A stretch of DNA of 24,224 nucleotides, taken from positions 1 to 24,224 of the forward strand of contig JALWLW010000021.1 of the NCBI GenBank assembly GCA_027081065.1, written 5' to 3'. Made by a program: the position numbers and the translations under genes. Shown one piece after another: positions 1-8,202 of the stretch. The notes below the pieces were generated by a model. It was not told the origin of the DNA. It searched no databases and was given only the letters and a program-made list of their open reading frames with translations. Every line of letters begins with the position of its first letter. The stretch's first letter is position 1. This DNA is from Campylobacteraceae bacterium. GTDB lineage: Bacteria; Campylobacterota; Campylobacteria; Campylobacterales; Sulfurovaceae.

Positions 1-1
1 T

Positions 2-1705
2 AATATTATTGAAAAAATAATTCAAAATAATGTTCCTTTTGTCTCTTCTAATATTCAGAATGAAGCATTGAGAAAAAGTAATGAAAAAATTTTAAATATT
101 ATTAAAGGTAATAATATTCATTCTCTGTTTGTACTATATATATCACATGGAAAATATTTCTATTTATTAGATACAGATAGTGATGAGTATGCTTCAGTTA
201 ACGAGGTTTTTATTCCAGAGAATTCTAAAGTATTAGATCAAGTAATTAGAGATCAAAAAAAGAGAATTTTTATTCAAAAGAATGTAAATGAACTTGCTTT
301 TACATTGGTTAAACCTATTATTCAAAATAATCAAACAGTTGCTTTATTACTGATGGATTATACAGAGAACCGTTTAACAGCTGTATTAAATTTATCTGTT
401 AAAGTTTTAAGTTATCTATTAATTGTACTTCTACTTGTAATTTTTATATTTATCTTTTATATTATAGTTAATAAATATAATAAGTATACGATTTATCGTA
501 ATCCTAAAACCAATACACTTAATCGAATCTATTTAACTGATAATTATGACAAAATTGATTTTAAGAAGTATTATGTTGTTCTTTCTGATTTAGATTTTTT
601 TAAAAGAGTAAACAATAGATATGGACAACACTATGGCGATAAGGTCATTATTGCGATTATCAAAATAATATCTTCTTTTTTAGATAAAAATGACAAGCTT
701 ATTCAATATAGTGGAGAAGAGTTTTTACTTTTAATAGCTAAGGAATCCAAAAATGAACAAGCCTTACGAAAACTTTTAGATGATATTAAATTAGCTGTGC
801 ATAGGGAAAAATTCAATATTATAGATGATGAATTTAGTTTAACTATCTCTATGGGTGTCTTATTAAATACAGAAATGGAAAAATCTTTTCAAGATGTTAT
901 TCATAAAGCTGATACAGCATTGTATGAATCTAAACATAATGGACGGAATATGATCTCATATTATGATATTTCTCAACCTAAACGGTTATATAGAGAAAAA
1001 TTAAAAGAGATGATTGAATCAGATAAGCTAATTTGTTATTATCAAGCTATTCGAGATTTAGAGACAAAATCTTTACATCATTATGAAGCTTTACTGCGTA
1101 TACAAGATGGAGATAATATTATTTTTCCTGATAAGATATTACCTGATTTAGAAGATTCATATTTATATACTTATTTAACAAAAAGGGTCATAGAGTATAA
1201 TATTGATAAGTTACGTACGGATTTAAAAATTAAAATATCAATTAACTTATCTGCTGATGATTTGGTGAATGATTCAATATTATCTATTTTAGCACAAAAT
1301 GCTGATTTAGCTGATAGATTATTAATTGAGATTTTAGAAAATAGAATAGTTGATTATAAAAAAGTTGAACTTTCTATTCAAAAGTTGAAACTTTTTGGTT
1401 ACAAAATTTGTATTGATGATTTTGGTTCAGGCTATTCAAATTTAAATCATCTTTTAAAACTTTCTATTGATTACTTAAAAATTGATGGTAGTATTATTAA
1501 AGAAATCTATCATGATAAACGAGCTTATAGTATTGTTAAAACCTTTGCAACTTTTTGTAAACAGAATAATATTGAAGTGATTGCTGAATTTATTGATAAT
1601 CAAGAAGTTGTTGATATTTTAAAGCGTTTTGGTGTTCAGTATGGACAGGGATGGTATTTTTCAAAAGCTGAGCCTTATGAGAATTTAGACAAAGAGCATA
1701 AATAG
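2..1705 (+). CDS. GGDEF/EAL cyclic-di-GMP protein, 5' end missing
   Basis: Membrane-bound c-di-GMP turnover protein. The frame is open from base 2 with no stop, so the gene begins before the window; the TTG at 68 is only the first start-like codon and is probably internal. At least 567 residues are present. Counting from the TTG codon, a sensor-like stretch (about 1-105) is followed by one strong membrane segment (about 108-135), a GGDEF domain and an EAL domain. The GGDEF signature reads SGEEF (215-219), there is no RxxD inhibitory site before it, and the usual FKxxND reads FKRVNN, so cyclase activity is doubtful. The EAL domain keeps the EAL motif (340-342), INLS Asn, the DD of DDFGSGYS (450-451), the Lys of LKIDG (471), the Glu of IAEF (507) and the Gln of YGQGW (527), so phosphodiesterase activity is likely. 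Convergent with der, 7 bases apart. Confidence 0.9.
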   Translation, partial: NIIEKIIQNNVPFVSSNIQNEALRKSNEKILNIIKGNNIHSLFVLYISHGKYFYLLDTDSDEYASVNEVFIPENSKVLDQVIRDQKKRIFIQKNVNELAFTLVKPIIQNNQTVALLLMDYTENRLTAVLNLSVKVLSYLLIVLLLVIFIFIFYIIVNKYNKYTIYRNPKTNTLNRIYLTDNYDKIDFKKYYVVLSDLDFFKRVNNRYGQHYGDKVIIAIIKIISSFLDKNDKLIQYSGEEFLLLIAKESKNEQALRKLLDDIKLAVHREKFNIIDDEFSLTISMGVLLNTEMEKSFQDVIHKADTALYESKHNGRNMISYYDISQPKRLYREKLKEMIESDKLICYYQAIRDLETKSLHHYEALLRIQDGDNIIFPDKILPDLEDSYLYTYLTKRVIEYNIDKLRTDLKIKISINLSADDLVNDSILSILAQNADLADRLLIEILENRIVDYKKVELSIQKLKLFGYKICIDDFGSGYSNLNHLLKLSIDYLKIDGSIIKEIYHDKRAYSIVKTFATFCKQNNIEVIAEFIDNQEVVDILKRFGVQYGQGWYFSKAEPYENLDKEHK

Positions 1706-1712
1706 AAGATGA

Positions 1713-3122
1713 TTAATCATCATCCATTCGCTGACCACGTTTACGCCCAGCAATATCAAGTGGCACACCCTCAAAGTCAAACTTCTCTCTAAATATATTG
1801 GCTAAATAACGCTTATATGAAAAATGAAGCCCATCAGGTCTATTGGTAATAATAGCAATTTTAGGAGGCTTTGTTTCATATTGTGTTGCAAACTTAATAC
1901 TAACAACCCCACCATTGACTGATGGTGGATGATGTCTTGTAATAGCATATTTTAGAACTTCATTTAGTTTAGCCGTTGGAATTCTAGTTTTATATCGTCT
2001 ATAAATAGCGATAATATCATCTAAAATTTTATGAACTCTAAGACCTGTTTTTGCTGAGATGGTAATAAGTGGAGCATAGTGTAAAAATTTTAGTTGATCA
2101 CGAATATCTTCAACAGCTTTAGTGTAAGTCTCTTCATCACCTTTTTGAATGTCCCATTTATTTAAAACAATCATACATCCTAGTTTATGTTTCTCAATAA
2201 GGTTAGCAATACGCTCATCAAGCTCTAATACACCAACAGTTGCATCAATAATCAGTAAAGCAATGTCTGCTTCTTCTAGCATCTCTTCTGTGCGTCCAAA
2301 GGCGTACTTCTCAATACCTAAAATCTTACCACGTCTTCGTATACCTGCAGTATCAACAAAAGTAATTTTGTGGTCTTGGTACTCTAAAGACTCATCAACA
2401 GGGTCAATGGTTGTACCAGCAACGGGAGAGACAACAACACGTTCTTCATTTAAAAAGGCATTAAGCAAAGAGCTTTTACCAGTATTTACACGACCAATAA
2501 TTGCTACTTTAATATCTTTATCTTCTTCTTGAACTTCATCTACTTGAACCATTTCTACAATATCTTCAAAGGAGAGTTCATTGTCCTCTTCAAGTTCTAA
2601 TCCTGTTGCCTCTTCTTGACGTTGGGGAATATACTCTTCAAGCCATGCATAGAAATCATTCATATAACGGTTATGACTAACAGACATAGGAAAAGTCCTA
2701 TCGGCTCCAAATTCTAAAAAATCCCAATAACGAATAGACTCATCTTTGTCATTGTCTATTTTATTCACCACTAAAGCAATGGGTTTATTTAAATTTTGTA
2801 GTTGGTAAAAAAGTTCTCGGTCTTCTTCTTGAGGAATATTTTTTCCATCTACCATAAAGATGATAATATCAGCCATTTCAGCAGCACGTAAAGATAGTTT
2901 TTTTACAGTTGCAAACATTTCTGTGCTGTCATCAATTCCACCAGTATCAATGACTTCAAAGTCACGGTTTCCAGAAATGGTTACCATGCGTTTTTTGATG
3001 TCACGTGTTGTTCCCACAACATCAGAAGTAATAGCATCTCTTTGTCTAAGAAGTCGGTTAAAAAGGGAGCTTTTCCCTACATTTGGTCGCCCTAAAATGG
3101 CAACCTTTTTTAATTCTGTCAT
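1713..3122 (-). CDS. der: Ribosome biogenesis GTPase Der (EngA)
   Basis: Essential tandem GTPase acting in 50S subunit maturation in the cytoplasm. The 469 residues hold two G domains and a C-terminal KH-like domain (about 360-469). First G domain: P-loop GRPNVGKS (11-18), DTGG (59-62), NKID (120-123). Second: GRVNTGKS (210-217), DTAG (257-260), NKWD (321-324). The linker (about 165-203) is long and strongly acidic, rich in Glu and Asp. The length is normal for the family. The start has only a weak Shine-Dalgarno; nothing better lies nearby. The gene follows the MscS-like channel gene on the same strand after a 42-base gap, so the two may be co-transcribed. The identification is secure. Confidence 0.98.
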   Translation of the reverse strand: MTELKKVAILGRPNVGKSSLFNRLLRQRDAITSDVVGTTRDIKKRMVTISGNRDFEVIDTGGIDDSTEMFATVKKLSLRAAEMADIIIFMVDGKNIPQEEDRELFYQLQNLNKPIALVVNKIDNDKDESIRYWDFLEFGADRTFPMSVSHNRYMNDFYAWLEEYIPQRQEEATGLELEEDNELSFEDIVEMVQVDEVQEEDKDIKVAIIGRVNTGKSSLLNAFLNEERVVVSPVAGTTIDPVDESLEYQDHKITFVDTAGIRRRGKILGIEKYAFGRTEEMLEEADIALLIIDATVGVLELDERIANLIEKHKLGCMIVLNKWDIQKGDEETYTKAVEDIRDQLKFLHYAPLITISAKTGLRVHKILDDIIAIYRRYKTRIPTAKLNEVLKYAITRHHPPSVNGGVVSIKFATQYETKPPKIAIITNRPDGLHFSYKRYLANIFREKFDFEGVPLDIAGRKRGQRMDDD

Positions 3123-3164
3123 AAATTATATCTTGTATTAAATTGTTCGAATTATAGCTAAACT

Positions 3165-4364
3165 TTAATTATTGGTTGATGTTCCTAGGCTCTCAATATA
3201 AAGTGATTGCGAAGGAAAAGCAAAGTCTGAATTATTTTCTTCAATAATTTGCATTATTTTTAAATTAATATCCTCTTTAATATCCATATATTTAGCCCAA
3301 TTAGCTGTCGTTGCAAATGTATAAATAAAAATATTTAAAGAGCTCTCTCCAAAAGAAGTAAAATTGACTAACATGGTCTCTTTTTGGGAAATATTTTCAT
3401 GGTTTTTTAGCATGGTTTTAATATCACTAAGAATTTTTTCCATCTGTTGGCTTGTTGTGCTATAGGTTACACCAATGGTCATTTTAATACGTCGTACACC
3501 TCGACGTGAAAAATTTTCAATGGGACTATTGGCAATAACTTGATTAGGTAGCATAATGAGTGACTTGCCAAAAGAACGGATTTTGGTAGTACGCATACCA
3601 ATATCTTCAACTATACCTTCAACTTCGCCAATTTTTATCCATTCTCCAATACGAATTGATTTATCAAAAAGTAGTGCAATAGAACCAAATAAGTTGGCTG
3701 CTGTATCTTTAGCTGCTAAGGCGAAGGCTAGACCACCAATTCCTAAACCAGCTACTAATCCAGCCACATTAATACCCCATACTTGCAGTAAAAGACCTAA
3801 TCCAATAGAGATGACAATGGCACGAATAATGGTCAAAATAAAGTTTCCAACTTCATAAGAGAGTTCAGCATTAAGTTTAGAGGTAAAATGATAAATAATC
3901 CCTCTTAGGGCATAGGTTAATTCGTAAATAGCCCAAAAGACATTATAGGTAATCAGTGAGATAATTAACTGATTGAGAAAATCATTTTCTAAAAAAAGTA
4001 GGGCTGTAGAGAGTCGTATACCAATAATAATAAAGACAAAAGTTAAAGGACCTTTGAGGGCTGCAAGAATACGGTCATCATAATAGGTTTTTGTTTGTTT
4101 TGTAAGGGGTTGCAGTACTTTTATTGTGAGTGTTGCAAAGAGTTTTCGTAAAAGTAAGAAGAAGAAAAATGAAAAAATAGCAGCAATAATATTTCCTAAG
4201 GGAATACCAAAATAAAGCTCATTAAAATTTTGACCATAGGGGCTTTGATAGAGGTCATTGAGTAAAGTTTGAACCTGAGGAAAAAAGTTAATATCTAATT
4301 TATCAATAATCTCTTGTGATTTATCAATAATCTCTTCAGTTTGACTGGTATTTGTATCTGACAT
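3165..4364 (-). CDS. MscS-family small-conductance mechanosensitive channel
   Basis: Inner-membrane channel that should open on membrane tension during hypo-osmotic shock. 399 residues: a polar N-terminus (1-50), four predicted membrane segments (about 54-74, 104-126, 129-152, 173-194), then the pore helix with the Gly/Ala-rich pattern typical of MscS TM3 (about 200-228, GLVAGLGIGGLAFALAAKD). The beta domain follows (RIGEWIKIGEVEGIVEDIG, about 238-256; MLPNQV, then the alpha-beta domain). It is longer than E. coli MscS (about 286 residues), with extra N-terminal helices as in YnaI/YbdG-like members. The start has a good AGGAAG Shine-Dalgarno just upstream. It is divergent from the DUF3108-like gene across 127 bases and upstream of der on the same strand. 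Confidence 0.95.
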   Translation of the reverse strand: MSDTNTSQTEEIIDKSQEIIDKLDINFFPQVQTLLNDLYQSPYGQNFNELYFGIPLGNIIAAIFSFFFFLLLRKLFATLTIKVLQPLTKQTKTYYDDRILAALKGPLTFVFIIIGIRLSTALLFLENDFLNQLIISLITYNVFWAIYELTYALRGIIYHFTSKLNAELSYEVGNFILTIIRAIVISIGLGLLLQVWGINVAGLVAGLGIGGLAFALAAKDTAANLFGSIALLFDKSIRIGEWIKIGEVEGIVEDIGMRTTKIRSFGKSLIMLPNQVIANSPIENFSRRGVRRIKMTIGVTYSTTSQQMEKILSDIKTMLKNHENISQKETMLVNFTSFGESSLNIFIYTFATTANWAKYMDIKEDINLKIMQIIEENNSDFAFPSQSLYIESLGTSTNN

Positions 4365-4415
4365 CTTCCTACTTTACCTTATTTTTATAAGAGATATTTT
4401 ATCTAAAAAAATAGA

Positions 4416-4421
4416 TATAAT
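4416..4421 (+). promoter_or_regulatory. -10 box (TATAAT) for the DUF3108-like gene
   Basis: A perfect TATAAT preceded by GA lies 70 bases before the ATG at 4492, in the 127-base divergent gap. No convincing -35 box is present, as is usual for sigma-70 promoters in Campylobacterota. The expected transcript would have a leader of about 60 bases. Read by eye only. Confidence 0.5.
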
Positions 4422-4491
4422 GCTTCGTCTAATCACAATGGTTACACATAAATTGGATTAAATATCTTTATAAAAATACTAGAGGAATATT

Positions 4492-5232
4492 ATGAATAAA
4501 ATATTAATGGTACTGACTTTTTTACTAAGCTTAGAAACACTACAAGCAGATACTGTAAAGGCAGATTTTAAAGTTGAGTTTGGAATTATTGGTGAGATAG
4601 GTATAGCCAATGCAGTTTTAACAAGAGATGATAAATATTATGAGATTAATGTAAAGCTAAAAGCTACAGGTATTGCAAAAACACTTTCTGGTGGACGAAC
4701 AGAACATCATATTTCGACAGGACATATTGAAAATGGAGTCATGATTGCTGATTATTATAGGGTTAGTAAGTCTCATGGTTCTGTCATGACAAGTAAATTG
4801 TATAGTATCAATCACAAAAATAAAACGGTTGAAAAAGAGTATAAGCGTTGGAAAGATGGGAGATTAACAAGTGATGAGAAAAAAACTTTAGATTTTTATT
4901 CAACTGATGATTTACTATCATTATATTTTAATTTAAACCAAAAAATTAAAGATAAAAAAAGTGCAAAAGCTTATACCTTTACAGCTGTAGGGGCAGAAAA
5001 ACAAGATGGTAATGTTGATGTCTCTATTCCCAATGTATCTAAGCTCGATGAATATAAAGGGGTTTTAGGTGAAAGTGATGACTCTTGGTATGCTAAAGCA
5101 ATTATTCATCAAAATATTTTTTCAAGTGATAAAGGTGAATTATTATTAAGAATAGGTGATGATGGTATTACACAAAAAGCTGTTTTAAAAGATTTAATTC
5201 TTTTTGGAGACATAAGAGCAGAAAGAATATAG
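4492..5232 (+). CDS. Exported DUF3108-like protein
   Basis: 246-residue protein of unknown function. Residues 1-19 form a signal peptide (MNKILMVLTFLLSLETLQA, cleavage expected before DT), so the mature protein is periplasmic. The body is beta-rich, with a pattern I recognise from DUF3108: an opening strand pair (ADFKVEFGIIGEIG), a central block where a side-chain-rich strand ends in LDFYSTDDLLSLYFNL, and a terminal pair (GDDGITQKAVLKDLILFGDIRAERI). The start is supported by an AGAGGAAT Shine-Dalgarno. The stop is 2 bases from the stop of the convergent TPR-like gene, with no hairpin between them. DUF3108 proteins are often linked to the cell envelope, but no activity can be read from the sequence. 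Confidence 0.8.
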   Translation: MNKILMVLTFLLSLETLQADTVKADFKVEFGIIGEIGIANAVLTRDDKYYEINVKLKATGIAKTLSGGRTEHHISTGHIENGVMIADYYRVSKSHGSVMTSKLYSINHKNKTVEKEYKRWKDGRLTSDEKKTLDFYSTDDLLSLYFNLNQKIKDKKSAKAYTFTAVGAEKQDGNVDVSIPNVSKLDEYKGVLGESDDSWYAKAIIHQNIFSSDKGELLLRIGDDGITQKAVLKDLILFGDIRAERI

Positions 5233-5234
5233 TG

Positions 5235-6398
5235 TTAATATGCATCTACTGAGTAAGGATTAGAATAACTATTTTCTAATTCTATATTTAGTGAGTCATC
5301 AAAGTGGGAGTCGCTTTCATCAGTTTTTTTTCTTCTCTCTTTGATAGGTTCTGTAGTTTGTACTTGGTAAGAAGTAAGATATTTTTGTTTTTCAAAAATA
5401 TCTAGATATTTACGAATTCTTGCCTGAGCATCTGGTATCTCCATGTTATTAACCCATTTTCTAAGTTCTGAAAAATCCCAATTTGGAAAGTCATAATCTT
5501 GATGTTCCTTATTCCATTTTTCTAAAGCTTCATCTTGTTCTAAATTTTGGGCATTCTTTATGATATTTAACATGTCTAAAAGAGGTTGTGTATCTGGAGA
5601 ATCTGACATATATTGTTCTGCTAAATCGACATATTTTTCCGTATCATTAGCTGTAATAATAGAGAGTTCAATGTTATTTAAAATAGAATATTTTACGGTA
5701 TTTGGTAATTTACTTTTATCTTTATATTTAGCAATAATTGAATCAAGGACTTCAATTGCTTCTTCGTCATCAACACCCATAAGAGCAAAACTTTTAGCAA
5801 ATAACAACTCTTCTATCTCTTTATCAAATCGTTGCTCTTTATCATTGGTAAATTTATCAATAAGCTCATCATAAGCAAGTAATATTTCATTTTTTGAAAT
5901 AAATGGTGCTTGTTGAATTTTTGCTTCCATATAAAGTAAAAGTAGGGCTTTATCATGACTATTTATAAATTTATTAGAAATAAGTTCATAACTCTCTATG
6001 GCTGCACTTATATCAAAATTAGGATAGGCATAGTGTGTATGTGCTTTTTTAAAACAGGCTTCTGCAAAAAGTTTGAGTATTTTGATATCTTTGGAATTTT
6101 GGGACTTTTCAATAACCTTTTCATATAGGGCAAGTGCTTCAGAGCTTTTATTATATCTTGAAAAAGTTTCTGCTTCTTGTAGTAGTTTCTTTAATTCTTG
6201 ACTTAAGTTATTATCTATAATGACAGTATAATTACGAGTAGTATTAATTGCTTGTGGTTTATTTACAATTAAAACTTCTTCTTTTGAAGGGGGTAAAATA
6301 ATCGTTTTAGTTTTTTCACTATTTGAAAATAGATTGAAGTTTAATGCTAATGCAATAAAAATGACAATCATAAGTATAAAAAGTAATGGTTTAAGCAT
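5235..6398 (-). CDS. Membrane-anchored TPR-like helical-repeat protein
   Basis: 387-residue protein I do not recognise by name. One N-terminal hydrophobic segment (about 4-23) is followed by a polar, mostly alpha-helical body, so a single-pass inner-membrane protein facing the periplasm is expected. Residues about 70-250 show helix-pair repeats of TPR type, for example AETFSRYNKSSEALALYEKV, YELISNKF and EAIEVLDSIIAKYK. The C-terminal 60 residues are rich in charged and polar residues and look disordered. The start has a GGGGA element 7-11 bases upstream. It lies divergent from the small exported protein at 6498 and converges on the DUF3108-like gene. Such proteins usually mediate protein contacts; no partner is evident here. 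Confidence 0.75.
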   Translation of the reverse strand: MLKPLLFILMIVIFIALALNFNLFSNSEKTKTIILPPSKEEVLIVNKPQAINTTRNYTVIIDNNLSQELKKLLQEAETFSRYNKSSEALALYEKVIEKSQNSKDIKILKLFAEACFKKAHTHYAYPNFDISAAIESYELISNKFINSHDKALLLLYMEAKIQQAPFISKNEILLAYDELIDKFTNDKEQRFDKEIEELLFAKSFALMGVDDEEAIEVLDSIIAKYKDKSKLPNTVKYSILNNIELSIITANDTEKYVDLAEQYMSDSPDTQPLLDMLNIIKNAQNLEQDEALEKWNKEHQDYDFPNWDFSELRKWVNNMEIPDAQARIRKYLDIFEKQKYLTSYQVQTTEPIKERRKKTDESDSHFDDSLNIELENSYSNPYSVDAY

Positions 6399-6497
6399 TT
6401 TGAATTCCCCAATTCCTACAATAAATATTAGATTTTAGCATATAAAAATAAAAGTTATATTTTAACTAAAAAGTTCTATAATACGTAAAGGATAAAA

Positions 6498-7046
6498 ATG
6501 AAAAATATAATCACATTTACTTCTTTGCTTTTTTTTATTTTCTTGGCTCTTCATGCTCAAGATGAATCATCTTTGATTTTGACCAGTTCCTATACTTCTA
6601 TTGAACAAAAAGATTGTATTACTTTAGATAGTGATAATATGGGGTCTGTTCAAGAGTGCGAATCTTTTACTAATATAGGTGTAAAAGTAATAGAAGGTGA
6701 TATGCGTCAAAGTATTATTTTGAGACGTAATAAAAAAGAGTATGATTTGGCTTTTTCTTCAATAGTAAGCCCAACTTTTTCTTCATTGGGTCTTCAAATA
6801 GAGTGGCGACATGAAATTGGAAAACCTGAAAATGTCAAAGGAATGATTGTGAGGCTTGAGAGTAGTGATAATGAAAACTTAGATAGAACTTCTTCTTATT
6901 TAATAGTTAGTAAAATCACAAGTAGTGAAATGTGTGTTATTGCTAAAGTAGTACCTCAGCATAATCAAAATGTAATAGCAAGAGCTGTTTTAGATACTAA
7001 ACTAGAAAGACCTTGTTTAAAAGAGTTGAGAAAAAAAGAGAAATAA
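6498..7046 (+). CDS. Small exported protein of unknown function
   Basis: 182 residues with a clear signal peptide (about 1-20, ending LALHA-QD), so periplasmic. The start has AAAGGA five bases upstream. The mature part begins with a pattern (SSYTSIEQKDCITLDSD) followed by a second Cys (QECESF) and a GDMRQSI stretch. This resembles a widespread proteobacterial periplasmic domain in which a tyrosine/serine strand, two cysteines and a G-D-x-R-x-S element recur; the function of that domain is unknown to me. A third and a fourth Cys lie near the C-terminus. The two early cysteines could form a disulfide. A TATAAT at 6477-6482 sits so close to the Shine-Dalgarno that it can hardly be the promoter. 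Confidence 0.75.
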   Translation: MKNIITFTSLLFFIFLALHAQDESSLILTSSYTSIEQKDCITLDSDNMGSVQECESFTNIGVKVIEGDMRQSIILRRNKKEYDLAFSSIVSPTFSSLGLQIEWRHEIGKPENVKGMIVRLESSDNENLDRTSSYLIVSKITSSEMCVIAKVVPQHNQNVIARAVLDTKLERPCLKELRKKEK

Positions 7047-7340
7047 AGTTAGTGTATTGACTTTAAATTAGTTAATTTTTAATGAAAATAAATTGAAAAT
7101 ATTTATATATATTTCCCCTTAACAAGCTCTATTCTGTGGGGATGAAAAGTTTTTTAAAAGTTTTAAATTCACACAATTTGAACACATTTAAAGCTTATAC
7201 TAACAACATGAAAGAGATGGTTTTTTCTTCCTATTTTACCATGAGCCTTTCATAGCTCTTACTTTATATTTTTTTCAACAGTCATATAGACACAGTAAGG
7301 GCGTTTTTCTTAATTATAGATATTCTACTATACTTCCAAA
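7047..7340. other. 294-base intergenic region with hairpins and a possible small ORF
   Basis: No clear gene. It holds a hairpin whose CCCC arm (7115-7118) pairs with GGGG (7138-7141), extended by ACA/TGT across a bulge. It also holds an imperfect hairpin pairing ATGAAAG and ATGGT (7208-7221) with ACCAT and CTTTCAT (7238-7253). A 37-codon frame runs from ATG 7142 to TAG 7255, but its only purine run (GGGG) abuts the ATG, so translation is uncertain. The downstream EamA gene has no Shine-Dalgarno, so the region could carry its promoter. Confidence 0.4.
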
Positions 7341-8201
7341 ATGAAAAATAAACATCAAGGCGAAATTTACGCCATACTTATTGCATTTTTAGAAAGTTTA
7401 TTTCCTATTATTAGTATTTACATATTAGTGAGTATTCAACCTATTTTTGCTTATGCATTCTCTATTATGATTGCAAATATTATATTTATTATTATCATTA
7501 GCTACCAAAAAACATGGTCAGAATTTTTAGTTAAAGAAGCGTGGGCTGATTTATTGTGGCTTACTTTTTACATTACAACACTCTTTATACTTATGATGGT
7601 AGGACTTCAGTACACTACAGCTGGAAATATGTCGGTTATTATCTCATTACAGTTGTTCTTTGCATACTTGTATTTTAATGTATTTGGTTCTGAGAAAATG
7701 ACTAAAGTACATACTTTAGGAGCATTTTTTATGGGTATTGGTGCAATTATTGTTCTTTTCCCTAATGATTTTTCATTAAATAAAGGAGATGCCTTGATTT
7801 TTTTAGCAGCAATCATTGCCCCATTGGTTTCAAAATACCAGCAAAGAGCCAGAGTATTTGTTTCATCTAAAACCATTTTAGCATTTAGAAATATAGTAGC
7901 TTTACCTTTTGTATTAAGCTTTGCATTTTATATGGAAAAAATTCCCACCCTTAATAATTTTTTAGATGTTGGTATTTATATTCTCTTAAATGGAATTATT
8001 ATCTTTGTTTTTTCAAAACTTTTATTTGTAGAAGCATTAAATTTAATTTCAGTGACCAAGCTTTTAGCACTGGTCTCATTTATGCCCATATTTACACTTA
8101 TATTGGCTTATTTTCTTTTGGGTGAAAAAGCTTCTCTTAGTCAACTTCTAGGGGTAGTCCCTATTGTTTTAGGCTCTTATTTAATTACTAGAAAAGCATA
8201 A
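7341..8201 (+). CDS. EamA/DMT-superfamily transporter
   Basis: 286-residue inner-membrane protein with about ten hydrophobic segments, in the usual two-fold repeated EamA arrangement. It opens with GEIYAILIAFLESLFPI, the typical first helix, and closes with a helix pair (PIFTLILAYFLLGEKASLSQLLGVVPIVLGSYLI split by a short polar loop) that matches the family's last two helices, including the LGE motif. Family members export or import metabolites such as amino acids; the substrate cannot be read here. There is no Shine-Dalgarno; an in-frame TAG lies a few codons upstream, and a TATACT (7329-7334) sits 6 bases before the ATG, so leaderless translation is possible. It converges on ygiQ with one base between stops. 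Confidence 0.9.
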   Translation: MKNKHQGEIYAILIAFLESLFPIISIYILVSIQPIFAYAFSIMIANIIFIIIISYQKTWSEFLVKEAWADLLWLTFYITTLFILMMVGLQYTTAGNMSVIISLQLFFAYLYFNVFGSEKMTKVHTLGAFFMGIGAIIVLFPNDFSLNKGDALIFLAAIIAPLVSKYQQRARVFVSSKTILAFRNIVALPFVLSFAFYMEKIPTLNNFLDVGIYILLNGIIIFVFSKLLFVEALNLISVTKLLALVSFMPIFTLILAYFLLGEKASLSQLLGVVPIVLGSYLITRKA

Positions 8202-8202
8202 T

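Noticed and set aside
2149..3141. Two plus-strand frames opposite der
   Set aside because: They are antisense frames of an unambiguous der gene, with low-complexity Ser-rich translations.
6477..6482. TATAAT as promoter of the small exported protein
   Set aside because: Transcription would begin inside the Shine-Dalgarno, so this box is unlikely to serve the ATG at 6498.
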